The translations under genes and the position numbers were made by a program. From Bacteroidota bacterium (GTDB lineage: Bacteria; Bacteroidota; Bacteroidia; B-17B0; Aurantibacillaceae), in the NCBI GenBank assembly GCA_021323535.1, contig JAJONO010000028.1, positions 34,472-98,471 on the forward strand: a stretch of 64,000 nt of DNA, in the 5' to 3' direction. Below, piece by piece: positions 1 to 7,783 of this stretch. The notes below the pieces were generated by a model. The model did no database searches. It was not told the DNA's origin and worked only from the letters and a program-made list of their open reading frames with translations. Every line of letters begins with the position of its first letter. Position 1 is the stretch's first letter.

Positions 1-1
1 T

Positions 2-388
2 CCTAACCAGAGCTCTGATAAGATCAGCGCTGTTTTTCAGAAATATTTTGAAAGTGTTGCGCCTAAATCTGTAAAAATTGAAGTGAAACCGCATCATGGC
101 GGCGAGCCCGTTGTGGTGAGCACCGAAAGTGTAGGTTACAAAGCCGCGAGCATGGCTATGGAGCAAACGTATGGTAAAAAACCAATTCCAACACGTGGCG
201 GCGGAAGCATTCCTATTGTGGCTTTATTCAAAAAAGAACTCGGCCTCGATAGCATCCTGTTAGGTTTCGGACTTGACACTGATGCCTTACATTCACCAAA
301 CGAACATTACGGAATATTCAATTATTATAAAGGCATTGAAACCATTCCTTTATTCTATAAATATTTTACAGAGTTACAAAGTAAGTAA
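2..388 (+). CDS. M20-family dipeptidase, C-terminal part (5' end outside window)
   Basis: The reading frame is open from base 2, so the gene begins upstream of the window; the GTG at 83 is internal. About 128 residues are visible and match the C-terminal end of M20 zinc dipeptidases (CNDP/PepV-like cytosolic enzymes). The conserved stretches are HHGGEP, the TRGGGSIPI loop and the LGFGLDTDALHSPNEHY segment, where the HSPNE motif supplies a metal-binding histidine. Family knowledge suggests hydrolysis of dipeptides or short peptides. The TAA stop overlaps the ATG of the next gene by one base, which suggests translational coupling. Confidence 0.88.
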   Translation, partial: PNQSSDKISAVFQKYFESVAPKSVKIEVKPHHGGEPVVVSTESVGYKAASMAMEQTYGKKPIPTRGGGSIPIVALFKKELGLDSILLGFGLDTDALHSPNEHYGIFNYYKGIETIPLFYKYFTELQSK

Positions 389-633
389 TGGATTTGAGCA
401 GTTGGATCGGAACCATTGGCGTTACGCTTTTGCTCATTGCCTTTGCATTGAATCTCGCTAAAAAATTAAGCGCCACTTCTAAAATTTATCTAGGCTTGAA
501 TTTTGTAGGAGCAGGCTTAGCCGGCGTTTCCAGTTACATGATAGAATTCTGGCCATTTGTTGTTCTGGAAAGCGTATGGGCTATCGCAACTTTGATCGCA
601 CTTTTAAAACCGAATACCAATGAAAATACGTGA
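388..633 (+). CDS. Small membrane protein, CBU_0592-like
   Basis: The product is 81 residues with three hydrophobic stretches (about 5-22, 31-50 and 52-73), so it should be an inner-membrane protein. The pattern of a short N-terminal TM helix, an NLAKKLSA segment, a glycine-rich middle and a final WAIATLIAL helix resembles the CBU_0592 family, whose function is unknown. The ATG overlaps the stop of the dipeptidase gene, and the 3' end overlaps the following lipoprotein gene by 14 bases, so the three genes probably form one transcript. Confidence 0.7.
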   Translation: MDLSSWIGTIGVTLLLIAFALNLAKKLSATSKIYLGLNFVGAGLAGVSSYMIEFWPFVVLESVWAIATLIALLKPNTNENT

Positions 634-1078
634 TTTCTTGTTTCTCGTTTCTTGTTTCCTGTTTCTAACTAATTGTTCTAATCTCAAAGAAGCACAGATC
701 ACGGGTGTTCAGGGATTCAAGATCAACAAAGTGGACGCGAAAGGAATTGACGCGGATATTATGCTCGGCGTAAAAAATCCAAACACCATCGGGTTTTCAG
801 TTTACAGAAGCAAATTTGATGTGGTATACAATGGGATTAACCTGGGACAGGCTAAATCTTCCAGGCGTGTTCACATAGATGCCAATACAGAAAAAACATA
901 TGCCTTCCGTTTAAAAAGCGATTTCAAAAATGTGAACCTGATGGACATTATGAAACTGGTGAATGGTGGCGGCGGAAGCGGAATGATAGAAATAAAAGGA
1001 GATATGAAAATTGGAAAGTTCTTTTTTATAAGGAAAAAATTTCCTGTTCATGTAAAAGAAAGAGCGAGGATGAATTAA
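620..1078 (+). CDS. LEA14-like (LEA type 2) lipoprotein
   Basis: The product is 152 residues with a lipoprotein signal peptide ending at Cys19 (FLTNC). The mature part has the WHy/LEA14 beta-sandwich pattern: an early KVDAKGIDADIMLGVKNPN strand, then NPNTIGFSVYRSKFDVVYNG and a run of alternating beta strands. Such proteins are found attached to Bacteroidota membranes and their role is not established. The DNA coding for the hydrophobic signal core (about 628-668) is made of repeated TTTCTTG/TTTCCTG units, see findings. The 3' end overlaps the convergent yqgE stop by four bases. Confidence 0.75.
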   Translation: MKIRDFLFLVSCFLFLTNCSNLKEAQITGVQGFKINKVDAKGIDADIMLGVKNPNTIGFSVYRSKFDVVYNGINLGQAKSSRRVHIDANTEKTYAFRLKSDFKNVNLMDIMKLVNGGGGSGMIEIKGDMKIGKFFFIRKKFPVHVKERARMN

Positions 1079-1614
1079 TTCACCGACGGATCAAAACCAA
1101 TATTCGCGAATATTTCGTAGCTCTGTTTTATTTCCGTTAATTGTTGTTTCCAGAGATCTTCAGCGTCCCACAAAAATAATTCTTCTGTAACATGTTTGTT
1201 CGTGAGCCAGCTGTTGTTTTTTATTTCACCGTTCAACTGATCAAGACCCCAGCCGCTGTATCCGGCAAAAAATCTTACCTCGTGTGATTTTACTTTGTTA
1301 TGCTCAATAAGGTGAAGCATTTCATAAAAATCGCCGCCGAAATAAAGATTATCTTTTATCTGAACACTTTCACTTACATTATTACCTAATGTATGTAGAA
1401 AAAATAACTGGTCCTTCGCTACTGGACCACCTTCGTAGATCGGAAAATTTCCATTTTTAACCTGCGGCCTTACATCACGTAATTTGAATTGCGTTCTGAA
1501 ATTTAAAATAAATCCAAGTACCCCATCCTCTGTATGATTAGTGAGATAAATTACTGAGCGGTTAAAGAAACCATCGTTCAGCAAAGGATGCGCTATCAAT
1601 ACTTCCCCTTCCAT
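1075..1614 (-). CDS. YqgE/AlgH family protein
   Basis: The protein of about 179 residues carries family hallmarks: GEVLIAHPLL at the N terminus, a DGVLGFILN segment, the GGPV motif near residue 64, and FFAGYSGWGLDQLNGEI near 118-134. YqgE is a widespread cytosolic protein of uncertain biochemical role. An in-frame GTG lies one codon upstream, but the ATG at 1614 is the better start. A TAAATTTA sequence just upstream on the minus strand resembles the Bacteroidota -7 box without its final G. The gene converges on the LEA14-like gene. Confidence 0.87.
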   Translation of the reverse strand: MEGEVLIAHPLLNDGFFNRSVIYLTNHTEDGVLGFILNFRTQFKLRDVRPQVKNGNFPIYEGGPVAKDQLFFLHTLGNNVSESVQIKDNLYFGGDFYEMLHLIEHNKVKSHEVRFFAGYSGWGLDQLNGEIKNNSWLTNKHVTEELFLWDAEDLWKQQLTEIKQSYEIFANIGFDPSVN

Positions 1615-1770
1615 CACTGTAAATTTACGAAATGCTTTCGTTTCTTTTGCAACTTTCTTAAGCTTTCGGGATTACAATTAAGTCCTTAACACAATTTATC
1701 AGGATGACTTTTGCAATCATACTGGCATAATTTTATCAATCTTTTTGTTGTGCGACTGAACTTATTTAAA

Positions 1771-1778
1771 TAGGTTTG
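1771..1778 (+). promoter_or_regulatory. Bacteroidota-type -7 box upstream of folA
   Basis: TAGGTTTG matches the TAnnTTTG consensus recognised by the Bacteroidota primary sigma factor. A TTG at 1748-1750 lies 20 bases upstream and could serve as the -33 element. Predicted transcription would begin about 35-40 bases before the folA ATG. Confidence 0.6.
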
Positions 1779-1819
1779 TATCGCCGATTGAAGATCCAAT
1801 CACACAAAATTTACTCATT

Positions 1820-2314
1820 ATGATCATTGCTGCAGTTGTTGCCACCGACCTTAATAACGCCATTGGAAAAGACAATAAACTTTTGTGGCACTTACCCGCC
1901 GACCTTAAGTTTTTTAAGGAAACAACAATGGGTTGCCCGATTATTATGGGGAGGAAAACCTACGAGAGCATTGGCCGTCTTTTACCAGGAAGAAGAAATA
2001 TTATTATTACACGAAATACGGATTACAAGGTCGCCGGCGCTGAAATATTTACCACCGTTGAACACGCCATTGAAAGTTGTAAAACCGAGGATAAAGTGTT
2101 TGTGATTGGCGGTGCCGAAATTTTTAAGATCACCGAAAAATTCACCGACATTATTTACCGTACACTCGTTAAAGAAAAATTTGAGGCCGATGTTTATGTG
2201 GATCCTATCGACGCTTTAGAATTTAAAATGACCTGGGAAGAATGTCACACTGCCGACGAAAAAAATAAATTTGATTTTTGTTTCCAGAAATGGGAGAGAA
2301 TTAAACAGGCCTGA
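1820..2314 (+). CDS. folA: Dihydrofolate reductase
   Basis: The 164-residue product has the expected DHFR length. It reduces dihydrofolate to tetrahydrofolate with NADPH in the cytosol. Visible hallmarks are the N-terminal strand IIAAVVATDLNNAIGKDN, the substrate-loop LLWHLPADLKFFKETT with the catalytic acidic residue (Asp in PADLKFF), the cofactor motif MGRKTYESIG, the RRNIIITRN strand and the VIGGAEIF turn before the C-terminal strands. The gene has its own upstream promoter box and appears monocistronic. It complements the folE/pterin genes 7 kb away, although those belong to separate branches. Confidence 0.96.
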   Translation: MIIAAVVATDLNNAIGKDNKLLWHLPADLKFFKETTMGCPIIMGRKTYESIGRLLPGRRNIIITRNTDYKVAGAEIFTTVEHAIESCKTEDKVFVIGGAEIFKITEKFTDIIYRTLVKEKFEADVYVDPIDALEFKMTWEECHTADEKNKFDFCFQKWERIKQA

Positions 2315-2336
2315 CATCAGGTAATTTTTTTCTGAG

Positions 2337-3263
2337 TTATCTTTTTTCGTTCTCCTGAACGCTTTTGGCATCACCCCGGATCTCTACCATTTTTACTGTC
2401 ACCGCATATTCCTTAGGCTTTATTGTTGCTCCGTATTTCAGTGAATACGCTTTTGTGAACTCAGCTCCATAATACAAAATAAGCGAAGAATAAAATACCC
2501 ATAATAGAAGGATCACCAGCGATCCGGCCGATCCATAAGCGCTTCCAAGATTACTGATCTTAATGTAAAAGGTGATGGCGAACTTTCCCAACATGAACAG
2601 GATCCCGGCAAACAAGGCTCCTGCCATTACATCCTTCCACCGTATAACAGCATCTGGAAGTAATTTATAGATCAGTGCAAATAAAAACGCAACAACTAAT
2701 AACGTTATCAGCAGATTAAGTATGTAAGCCAGCACAACTGTCATATGCGGGAATATTTCATGAAGTTTATCCATAAATCCCTCGAGCAATACATTTATAA
2801 GCAGGGAAACAAGTAATAAAAAACCCATTCCTGTTACCATGGCAAAGGACAATAACCTGATTTTGAGAATTTGCATCCAGCCCCGGTTCTTCTTCACGCT
2901 TAAACTCCAGATGGTATTAATTGAATCCTGGATCTCTGTGAACACAGTGGTAGCAGTTATTATTAAAATGATAAAACTTACAACAGCCATAAAATTATGG
3001 CCTTTGATAGAAGCATTTTTAATGATTTCCTGGATCTGGATAGCAGATTCTTCACCAACAATTCCGTTAATGTGTTTATAAATCACCCCTTCCACAGCAT
3101 CACGTTCCCAGAAAAGATTAGCAAAAAAAATAACCACCATCATCATGGGGCCCAAAGAAAAAATGGTAGCAAAGGAGAGTGAGGCGCTTAGTTTAAGTAT
3201 TTTATGTGTGCCAAAGCCCTGGCTGGCCATTTTGATTGTTTGCCATAATCCTTTTATTTTCAT
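2337..3263 (-). CDS. YihY/BrkB-family inner-membrane protein
   Basis: The 308-residue polytopic protein has about six hydrophobic segments. Family features are the N-terminal HKILKLSASLSFATIFSLGP segment, the internal INTIWSL motif, and the FKLLPDAVIRWKDVMAGALFAG-like region followed by the SNLGSAYGSAGSLVILLLWVFYSSLILYYGAEFTKAY tail, of which YGAEFT is the most diagnostic. The family was once called RNase BN by mistake and its members are thought to be transporters or envelope proteins; the substrate is unknown. The C terminus is charged and cytosolic. It is convergent with folA and 22 bases from it. Confidence 0.86.
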   Translation of the reverse strand: MKIKGLWQTIKMASQGFGTHKILKLSASLSFATIFSLGPMMMVVIFFANLFWERDAVEGVIYKHINGIVGEESAIQIQEIIKNASIKGHNFMAVVSFIILIITATTVFTEIQDSINTIWSLSVKKNRGWMQILKIRLLSFAMVTGMGFLLLVSLLINVLLEGFMDKLHEIFPHMTVVLAYILNLLITLLVVAFLFALIYKLLPDAVIRWKDVMAGALFAGILFMLGKFAITFYIKISNLGSAYGSAGSLVILLLWVFYSSLILYYGAEFTKAYSLKYGATIKPKEYAVTVKMVEIRGDAKSVQENEKR

Positions 3264-3419
3264 GAAAAGTGTTTCCTGATTGAGAAACCATCTTCCATCA
3301 ACTCAAAAAACAAACCATCATTCACGTAAAATTAATGTTGCTATTTAAAATAATTAACAACTGAGTAATTTTTTACCTGAAATAAACGCGATTCCAGCCC
3401 TGATATCACTGGCCCAAAC

Positions 3420-3452
3420 ATTTTAGTCGTTTGTATTTAGAACGTCTAAAAT
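3420..3452. repeat. Inverted repeat in the ompA-like 5' region
   Basis: Arms 3420-3430 (ATTTTAGTCGT) and 3442-3452 (ACGTCTAAAAT) pair at 10 of 11 positions around an 11-base loop. It sits only 7 bases before the ATG at 3460, so it could be an operator or a leader hairpin covering the ribosome-binding region. Confidence 0.5.
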
Positions 3453-3459
3453 TTAAGTG

Positions 3460-4299
3460 ATGAAAAAAATAATTTGTTTTACTGCCGCTGTAAGTCTTCT
3501 TCTTTCTGCTTGCGTTAGCCGAAAAAAATACAGGATCCTTGAATCTGAAAGAAATTCACTTAATCTAAGCTCAAAGAATTGTAATGATGAGCTTAAAAAT
3601 GAAAAAGCGTTAACCGCTGATCTTACGAACAAAAATAAAGCGTTATATGCACAGGTTGAGGATCTAAAAGCACGCAGCAATCAAATGCTTACTACACTAC
3701 AGGATATGTCGGTACTTTCCGCTAAACAAGCAGAGAGCATTAAACAATCGTTAGACAATATTTCGGAAAAAGACGTTTATATCAGAAATCTTCAAACCGC
3801 GTTAAAACATAAGGATTCTCTGAATATGGCGCTAGTAATGAACCTGAAGAAGAACCTCGATGACATTAACGATAAAGATGTAAATATTAAAGTAGATAAA
3901 GGGGTTGTGTTCATAGACATCTCTGACAAAATGCTTTTTAATTCAGGAAAATACACGGTAACGTCAGACGCTAAAAAAGTGTTGGGCAAAGTAGCAAAAG
4001 TATTGAATACCTATCCCGATATTGAATTTACTGTAGAAGGCCATACCGATACAATACCTATTCGCACTGAAGTTGTAGCCGATAACTGGGATTTAAGTGT
4101 GAAGCGTGCCACTGCAGTTGTAAGGTTATTGCAGAAAGAATATAATATTTCACCGGCAAGAATGACCGCATCGGGTCACGGCCAGTATGCGCCAATTGCG
4201 CCAAATAACTCGGAAGAAGGAAGATCAATAAACAGAAGAACGCGCATTATTATTCTTCCTCAACTGGATCAGTTTTTTAAGCTGATGGTGCAGAATTAG
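3460..4299 (+). CDS. OmpA-family peptidoglycan-binding lipoprotein
   Basis: The 279-residue protein has a lipoprotein signal with Cys18 (SLLLSAC), a long coiled-coil-like region (about residues 25-125, rich in Lys, Asn and Leu) and a C-terminal OmpA domain (about 150-270). The OmpA domain shows the LFNSGKYTVT strand, the TVEGHTDTIP motif, the DLSVKRATAVVRLL helix and the GHGQYAPIAPNNSEEGRSINRR peptidoglycan-contact region. It probably links the outer membrane to the cell wall. A GTG lies one codon upstream, but ATG 3460 is preferred. An inverted repeat immediately precedes the start. Confidence 0.88.
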   Translation: MKKIICFTAAVSLLLSACVSRKKYRILESERNSLNLSSKNCNDELKNEKALTADLTNKNKALYAQVEDLKARSNQMLTTLQDMSVLSAKQAESIKQSLDNISEKDVYIRNLQTALKHKDSLNMALVMNLKKNLDDINDKDVNIKVDKGVVFIDISDKMLFNSGKYTVTSDAKKVLGKVAKVLNTYPDIEFTVEGHTDTIPIRTEVVADNWDLSVKRATAVVRLLQKEYNISPARMTASGHGQYAPIAPNNSEEGRSINRRTRIIILPQLDQFFKLMVQN

Positions 4300-4337
4300 G
4301 TTTGAATGAAGCGGAATTATTTGCAGGATATAGTTGT

Positions 4338-4628
4338 TTAGATTTGTGCCAAGCGGGAGTGTACCGTAAAACAATCAAAACAAATAAACGTATGTATCAC
4401 CATACAGTCTGCAAGATCATACTTTTCTCCAATTGAATCTATCTGCGCATAAAAGCTCATTTGATTTTTACAACTTTCGCACCTGGGGTAATCTGTGTTA
4501 TTAATATCTTCCGATTCTCCGCCTAAAAAGTGACGGGTCCCGATTTCCTTGTTCCAGGTATAACTTATTGCCTGTTTTTCCTCCTCGGTTTCAGGCATGG
4601 GCACAAGTTTAACTTTTGGTATCTTCAT
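4338..4628 (-). CDS. Short zinc-ribbon protein resembling the YwqG/DUF1963 metal-binding segment
   Basis: The 96-residue protein has two CxxC pairs: CESC near residue 50 and CFDC near 83, suggesting a bound zinc. The local pattern PRCESCKNQMSFYAQIDS, preceded by a FLGGESED segment, resembles the region of DUF1963/YwqG proteins that contains a CxxC and an (A/L)Q(I/L)DS motif, but the gene encodes only that portion. Function is unknown. It is the last gene of the minus-strand operon 4338-6872, 13 bases after its neighbour. Confidence 0.6.
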   Translation of the reverse strand: MKIPKVKLVPMPETEEEKQAISYTWNKEIGTRHFLGGESEDINNTDYPRCESCKNQMSFYAQIDSIGEKYDLADCMVIHTFICFDCFTVHSRLAQI

Positions 4629-4641
4629 TAGGGCTAAAGTT

Positions 4642-5112
4642 TTATTGAGTGTAATAGGTCGTTACTATATCATACATTTTTTCTCTCGAAACATTTTCGG
4701 GGATTTCAATGTCCGGAAATATATGAATGCTAAAAAACTCCTTATAATCACTCACAAACGATCTGAATTCTTCGTCGCTTAACTTTTCGAAATCAGAAAC
4801 ATCATCAGGATAAGCTCTATCGTCGAGAAGTTGTCTGATTTTCTCCGTTTTTACTTTTGGATTGTGATACCAGTCATCGCCATATTCTTCCCAGATGGAA
4901 ATCATTCCTAATAAACGCAAAGGATCCTGCGCGTCGAAATTTCTTCCACCTTTTTTGGCCCAGTACGTGCAGTTTGCGGGATTTTCTTCAGAAGGATTAG
5001 GCCAGATCATAAGTTTAAAGCCTTTGCTCTTCAATACGGTTAAAGCGCAGTTGTAAATATTGGGATGATCTGTCATACGACAAATTCCGTCATCACTTTT
5101 TTCCTTTGCCAT
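4642..5112 (-). CDS. Hypothetical cytosolic protein, 156 residues
   Basis: I do not recognise the family. The protein has no signal peptide or TM segment and is rich in acidic and aromatic residues. Distinctive stretches are MIWPNPSEENPANCTYWAKK near 35-54, DPLRLLGMISIWEEYGDDWY near 62-81, and a C-terminal acidic helix. The start overlaps the end of the upstream gene by 20 bases, so translation is probably coupled. Immunity- or SUKH-like genes have a similar look, but no specific motif supports that assignment. Confidence 0.6.
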   Translation of the reverse strand: MAKEKSDDGICRMTDHPNIYNCALTVLKSKGFKLMIWPNPSEENPANCTYWAKKGGRNFDAQDPLRLLGMISIWEEYGDDWYHNPKVKTEKIRQLLDDRAYPDDVSDFEKLSDEEFRSFVSDYKEFFSIHIFPDIEIPENVSREKMYDIVTTYYTQ

Positions 5113-5611
5113 CTTTATCGATTCCGTTTAAGAGTAACATCAGTTTTGTAAGTTCAGAAATATAAATGCTGTCCTGTTTTCCCACTGCATCTTTATTTTC
5201 CGGATTGCTGATTTGTGGATCGGGATGTAAAGGCGATTTCATTACGCGCCTGTTATTACAGGGATTATAACCATAAAGGCCGTTGGTTTTTGTAGAATAC
5301 ATCAGGAAACGGATTCCGATATACTGGTCGCGATGAGTGAAACGTTCTACAAAACCACAGGTGCCTTGCTTTGATTTTAAAAATACCGTGTCTTTTATTT
5401 TTCCCTTATGAATTCTCACAGGATAAAATTTAAGAAGAAGATTATCTCCGTTTACATCAACAGGAACTTCGTCAACACTCACCAGCTTTCCTTCAAAAAT
5501 AAGGTCCGATTTTTTGACGAGCGCCGCAGAAAGTTCCGAATCGTTACAAACGCAGGATAGACCCGCATAAGCAGCACAAATAATAATAGTTATTTTGAAT
5601 AGTTGCTTCAT
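5093..5611 (-). CDS. Secreted NTR/TIMP-like domain protein
   Basis: The 172-residue protein starts with a signal peptide (MKQLFKITIIICAAYAGLS) followed by a CVC motif, then SELSAALVKKSDLIFEGKLVSV. This cysteine pair at the mature N terminus plus the (A)DxIFxGK(V/L) strand is typical of the NTR (netrin/TIMP) fold found in secreted bacterial proteins. Another Cys pair (TCGF and NPCNN) lies later. A second protein of this type is encoded at 61084-61668. It is the third gene of the 4338-6872 operon and overlaps both neighbours. The role is unknown; the first Cys could be lipidated or disulfide bonded. Confidence 0.6.
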   Translation of the reverse strand: MKQLFKITIIICAAYAGLSCVCNDSELSAALVKKSDLIFEGKLVSVDEVPVDVNGDNLLLKFYPVRIHKGKIKDTVFLKSKQGTCGFVERFTHRDQYIGIRFLMYSTKTNGLYGYNPCNNRRVMKSPLHPDPQISNPENKDAVGKQDSIYISELTKLMLLLNGIDKDGKGKK

Positions 5612-6702
5612 ATAATTCTTTTTGCCAGATCCGTTAGTGTAATCATAGTTCCATCAGTTTTCAGACAACCCGCCCGTTTTAATTTTTCTATAGTGTCCAT
5701 CACTTCCTGTTCATTTAGTATTTTTTCATACCGTTTACATATTGCTTCTACACTTGCCGATCCTTTACTTACATAATTAATAAAACGAAGCATAGTATCA
5801 TCGCGGTAAGTCATTCCGTTTTTAAAACTAAAGACAAATATTTTTTCTTCGTTCAATGCTTTTTCAGCGGTTTCGATGCTGTACATGAAGTTGGAGATTT
5901 TGCGATGCTCGTCATTGAATTTCATTTCCAGTTCGTAGATCGTGCCATCGTAAGCTTTCTTGTCTATTGGCTTAAACTTACTCATTTTGGGATCTATCTC
6001 CGGCTTTTTATAATTATCGAGTAAAGGTTTCACGTCCTTACGGAGTTTTATATACAGGTCCCTGATCTCATCAGTGGTTATTTCTACCAGACTTACCAAC
6101 TCGTTGCTCTTTCTGCTTTCTACAATATCCTTGATGTAAGGCGCTACCGTAAAGCTGTCGAAATAACTGCAATAACCATTGTTTTGATAAATGCCTTCCT
6201 TGTAAAGAAAAAAAGTCACACCGTCGTCACATGGTTTTTCAGTTTTTATTTTTTCATTCCATTCACGTTCCAGGTGACAATGGTAACAAATGTCCTTTGG
6301 CAAATACTCGCTCGTTGTTGGAATAATCAGTTTATTACAATCGGCGCAGCTGATGGCGAGATGACGTTCAGTCCATCGCGGACAATCATCATCGGGATCA
6401 TCAGGGGAAGGAAAGTAAAATGTGAGTCCGTATTTTTCTTCGGCGCGTTTCCCGATTTCCTTTGCAAGAGCTGCTTCGGGCCACGAAGGAACTTCGCCGG
6501 TGAATAAGCGAATATCGCCGCCAAACGTAACTGTTCCCAGGTAATGACTTGTCTCACCACCTAAAATGTTTTTCTTTATATAAACGGAAAGACATAAGTA
6601 CCAGCCCTGTGTATCACCATCCCACAGTGCTTCTAATACCGTTGGCTTACCCCCTAAAGTATTAATTTGTTGTTCTACCTGTTCGTATGAAGTAATAGAC
6701 AT
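5608..6702 (-). CDS. Hypothetical zinc-ribbon protein, 364 residues
   Basis: I do not recognise a named family. The N-terminal half has the look of an immunity or surface-recognition type fold (WDGDTQGWYLCLSVYI, then the TSHYLGTVTFGGDIRLF strands). A CADC...CYHC pair at about 118-140 should bind zinc. The C-terminal third is helical and charged and ends in a possible winged helix (MDTIEKLKRAGCLKTDGTMI). The ATG at 6702 lies two bases after the stop of a small upstream ORF, and the 3' end overlaps the next gene by four bases (ATGA). Confidence 0.6.
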   Translation of the reverse strand: MSITSYEQVEQQINTLGGKPTVLEALWDGDTQGWYLCLSVYIKKNILGGETSHYLGTVTFGGDIRLFTGEVPSWPEAALAKEIGKRAEEKYGLTFYFPSPDDPDDDCPRWTERHLAISCADCNKLIIPTTSEYLPKDICYHCHLEREWNEKIKTEKPCDDGVTFFLYKEGIYQNNGYCSYFDSFTVAPYIKDIVESRKSNELVSLVEITTDEIRDLYIKLRKDVKPLLDNYKKPEIDPKMSKFKPIDKKAYDGTIYELEMKFNDEHRKISNFMYSIETAEKALNEEKIFVFSFKNGMTYRDDTMLRFINYVSKGSASVEAICKRYEKILNEQEVMDTIEKLKRAGCLKTDGTMITLTDLAKRII

Positions 6703-6704
6703 GA

Positions 6705-6872
6705 TTAGCCGCCAATATTACTTATAATATTAAGAAAAAATATGCCAAGTGCAAGGGGGATGATGAATACCAACGCCATTAAAATGAAAAATAAAACTCC
6801 AAGAATATAACCAAGAAATCCCTGCTGAGCGAATTGATTTTTCCTTGATTTTATAAAATTAATTACCCTCAA
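6705..6872 (-). CDS. Small membrane protein, 55 residues, non-ATG start
   Basis: An open frame on the minus strand runs from TTG 6872 to a stop at 6705-6707. It encodes a basic N terminus (about FIKSRKNQFAQQ), then GFLGYILGVLFFILM and LVFIIPLALGIFFLNII, so one or two TM helices. The only ATG is deep in the hydrophobic part; TTG 6872 gives the complete basic-then-hydrophobic architecture. The stop is two bases from the ATG of the 364-residue gene, which is the main support for it being real and co-translated. Start choice is uncertain. Confidence 0.5.
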   Translation of the reverse strand: MRVINFIKSRKNQFAQQGFLGYILGVLFFILMALVFIIPLALGIFFLNIISNIGG

Positions 6873-6928
6873 TCTTGTATCCAGAATCTTGTTTCTTGCT
6901 CATTGTCTCTTGGTTCCAGACTCTAATT

Positions 6929-7783
6929 CTAATCAATCATCAGTTTCTCCATCCCGGTATTAAAGAGCCCCGCATCACTTGCCTTCTTAAACATGAGCTT
7001 CACAGCCTTTGATCCCTCTTCTCCTAAATCGACAGAAAATTTATTTACGTAAAGAGCAATATGTTTTTTCATTACCTCTTCACTCATTTCCTGGGCATGT
7101 TCCTTTACATAAGGCATTGAACTTTCGGGATTGGCAAAAGCGAATTCCACACTTTTACGAATGAGGAGATTTACTTTTTGTTGAAGTTCAGCATCTAAAT
7201 TTCTTTTGATCACAATTCCTCCGAGTGGGATAGGCGCGTGTATCAACGAATCCCAATATTCTCCAAGGTCAATTATCTTTTTTAATCCTTTTTGCTCGTA
7301 CGTAAAACGGTTTTCATGAATGATCAATCCGGCATCTACTTTTCCGGAAAGAACGGCATCTTCAATATCGCTGAACACCATCTCAATTTTATTTTTTAAG
7401 TGAGGATATGCCAGTGAGAATAAAAAATTAGCCGTGGTCATTTTTCCGGGAATGGCCACTTTGAGATCATTTGATAACTCAGGTATTCCATTCGTTGAAC
7501 GTTGAACGTTGAACGTTGAACGACTGATGAGTAAAGGGCCGCAATTGAATCCCAACGCACTTCCTGCTCTTAACAGAATGTATCTATCAAGAACGTAAGC
7601 ATAGGCATGAAAGCTCAGCTTAGTAATATCCAACTCTCCTTTTAAAGCTTTTTGATTGAGTGTTTCCACGTCGCCCAGTTCAACGTCAAATTCCAATCCT
7701 TCAGTATCAATTTTTTTATGAATGAGCGCGTCAAAAATAAAACAGTCATTCGGACAAGGGGAATATCCTAAGGTAAGTTTCAT
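6929..7783 (-). CDS. mqnD: 1,4-dihydroxy-6-naphthoate synthase
   Basis: The 284-residue enzyme performs the last dedicated step of the futalosine route to menaquinone, converting cyclic de-hypoxanthinyl futalosine to dihydroxynaphthoate. It has the periplasmic-binding-protein fold; LGYSPCPNDCFIFDALIH at the N terminus is diagnostic, as are the KLSFHAYAY segment, the IPGKMTTANFLFSLAYP loop and DAGLIIHENRFTYE. The ATG overlaps the mqnB stop (ATGA). A loop near residues 88-97 is encoded by four perfect 7-bp repeats (7494-7521). This inserts a STFNVQRST-type segment between the two lobes, which the family does not normally have. Confidence 0.92.
   Translation of the reverse strand: MKLTLGYSPCPNDCFIFDALIHKKIDTEGLEFDVELGDVETLNQKALKGELDITKLSFHAYAYVLDRYILLRAGSALGFNCGPLLISRSTFNVQRSTNGIPELSNDLKVAIPGKMTTANFLFSLAYPHLKNKIEMVFSDIEDAVLSGKVDAGLIIHENRFTYEQKGLKKIIDLGEYWDSLIHAPIPLGGIVIKRNLDAELQQKVNLLIRKSVEFAFANPESSMPYVKEHAQEMSEEVMKKHIALYVNKFSVDLGEEGSKAVKLMFKKASDAGLFNTGMEKLMID
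7494..7521. repeat. Four perfect tandem copies of a 7-bp unit inside mqnD
   Basis: GTTGAAC is repeated four times without mismatch, with one extra base of partial unit on each side. Because seven is not a multiple of three, gain or loss of one copy would shift the mqnD frame. Confidence 0.95.
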
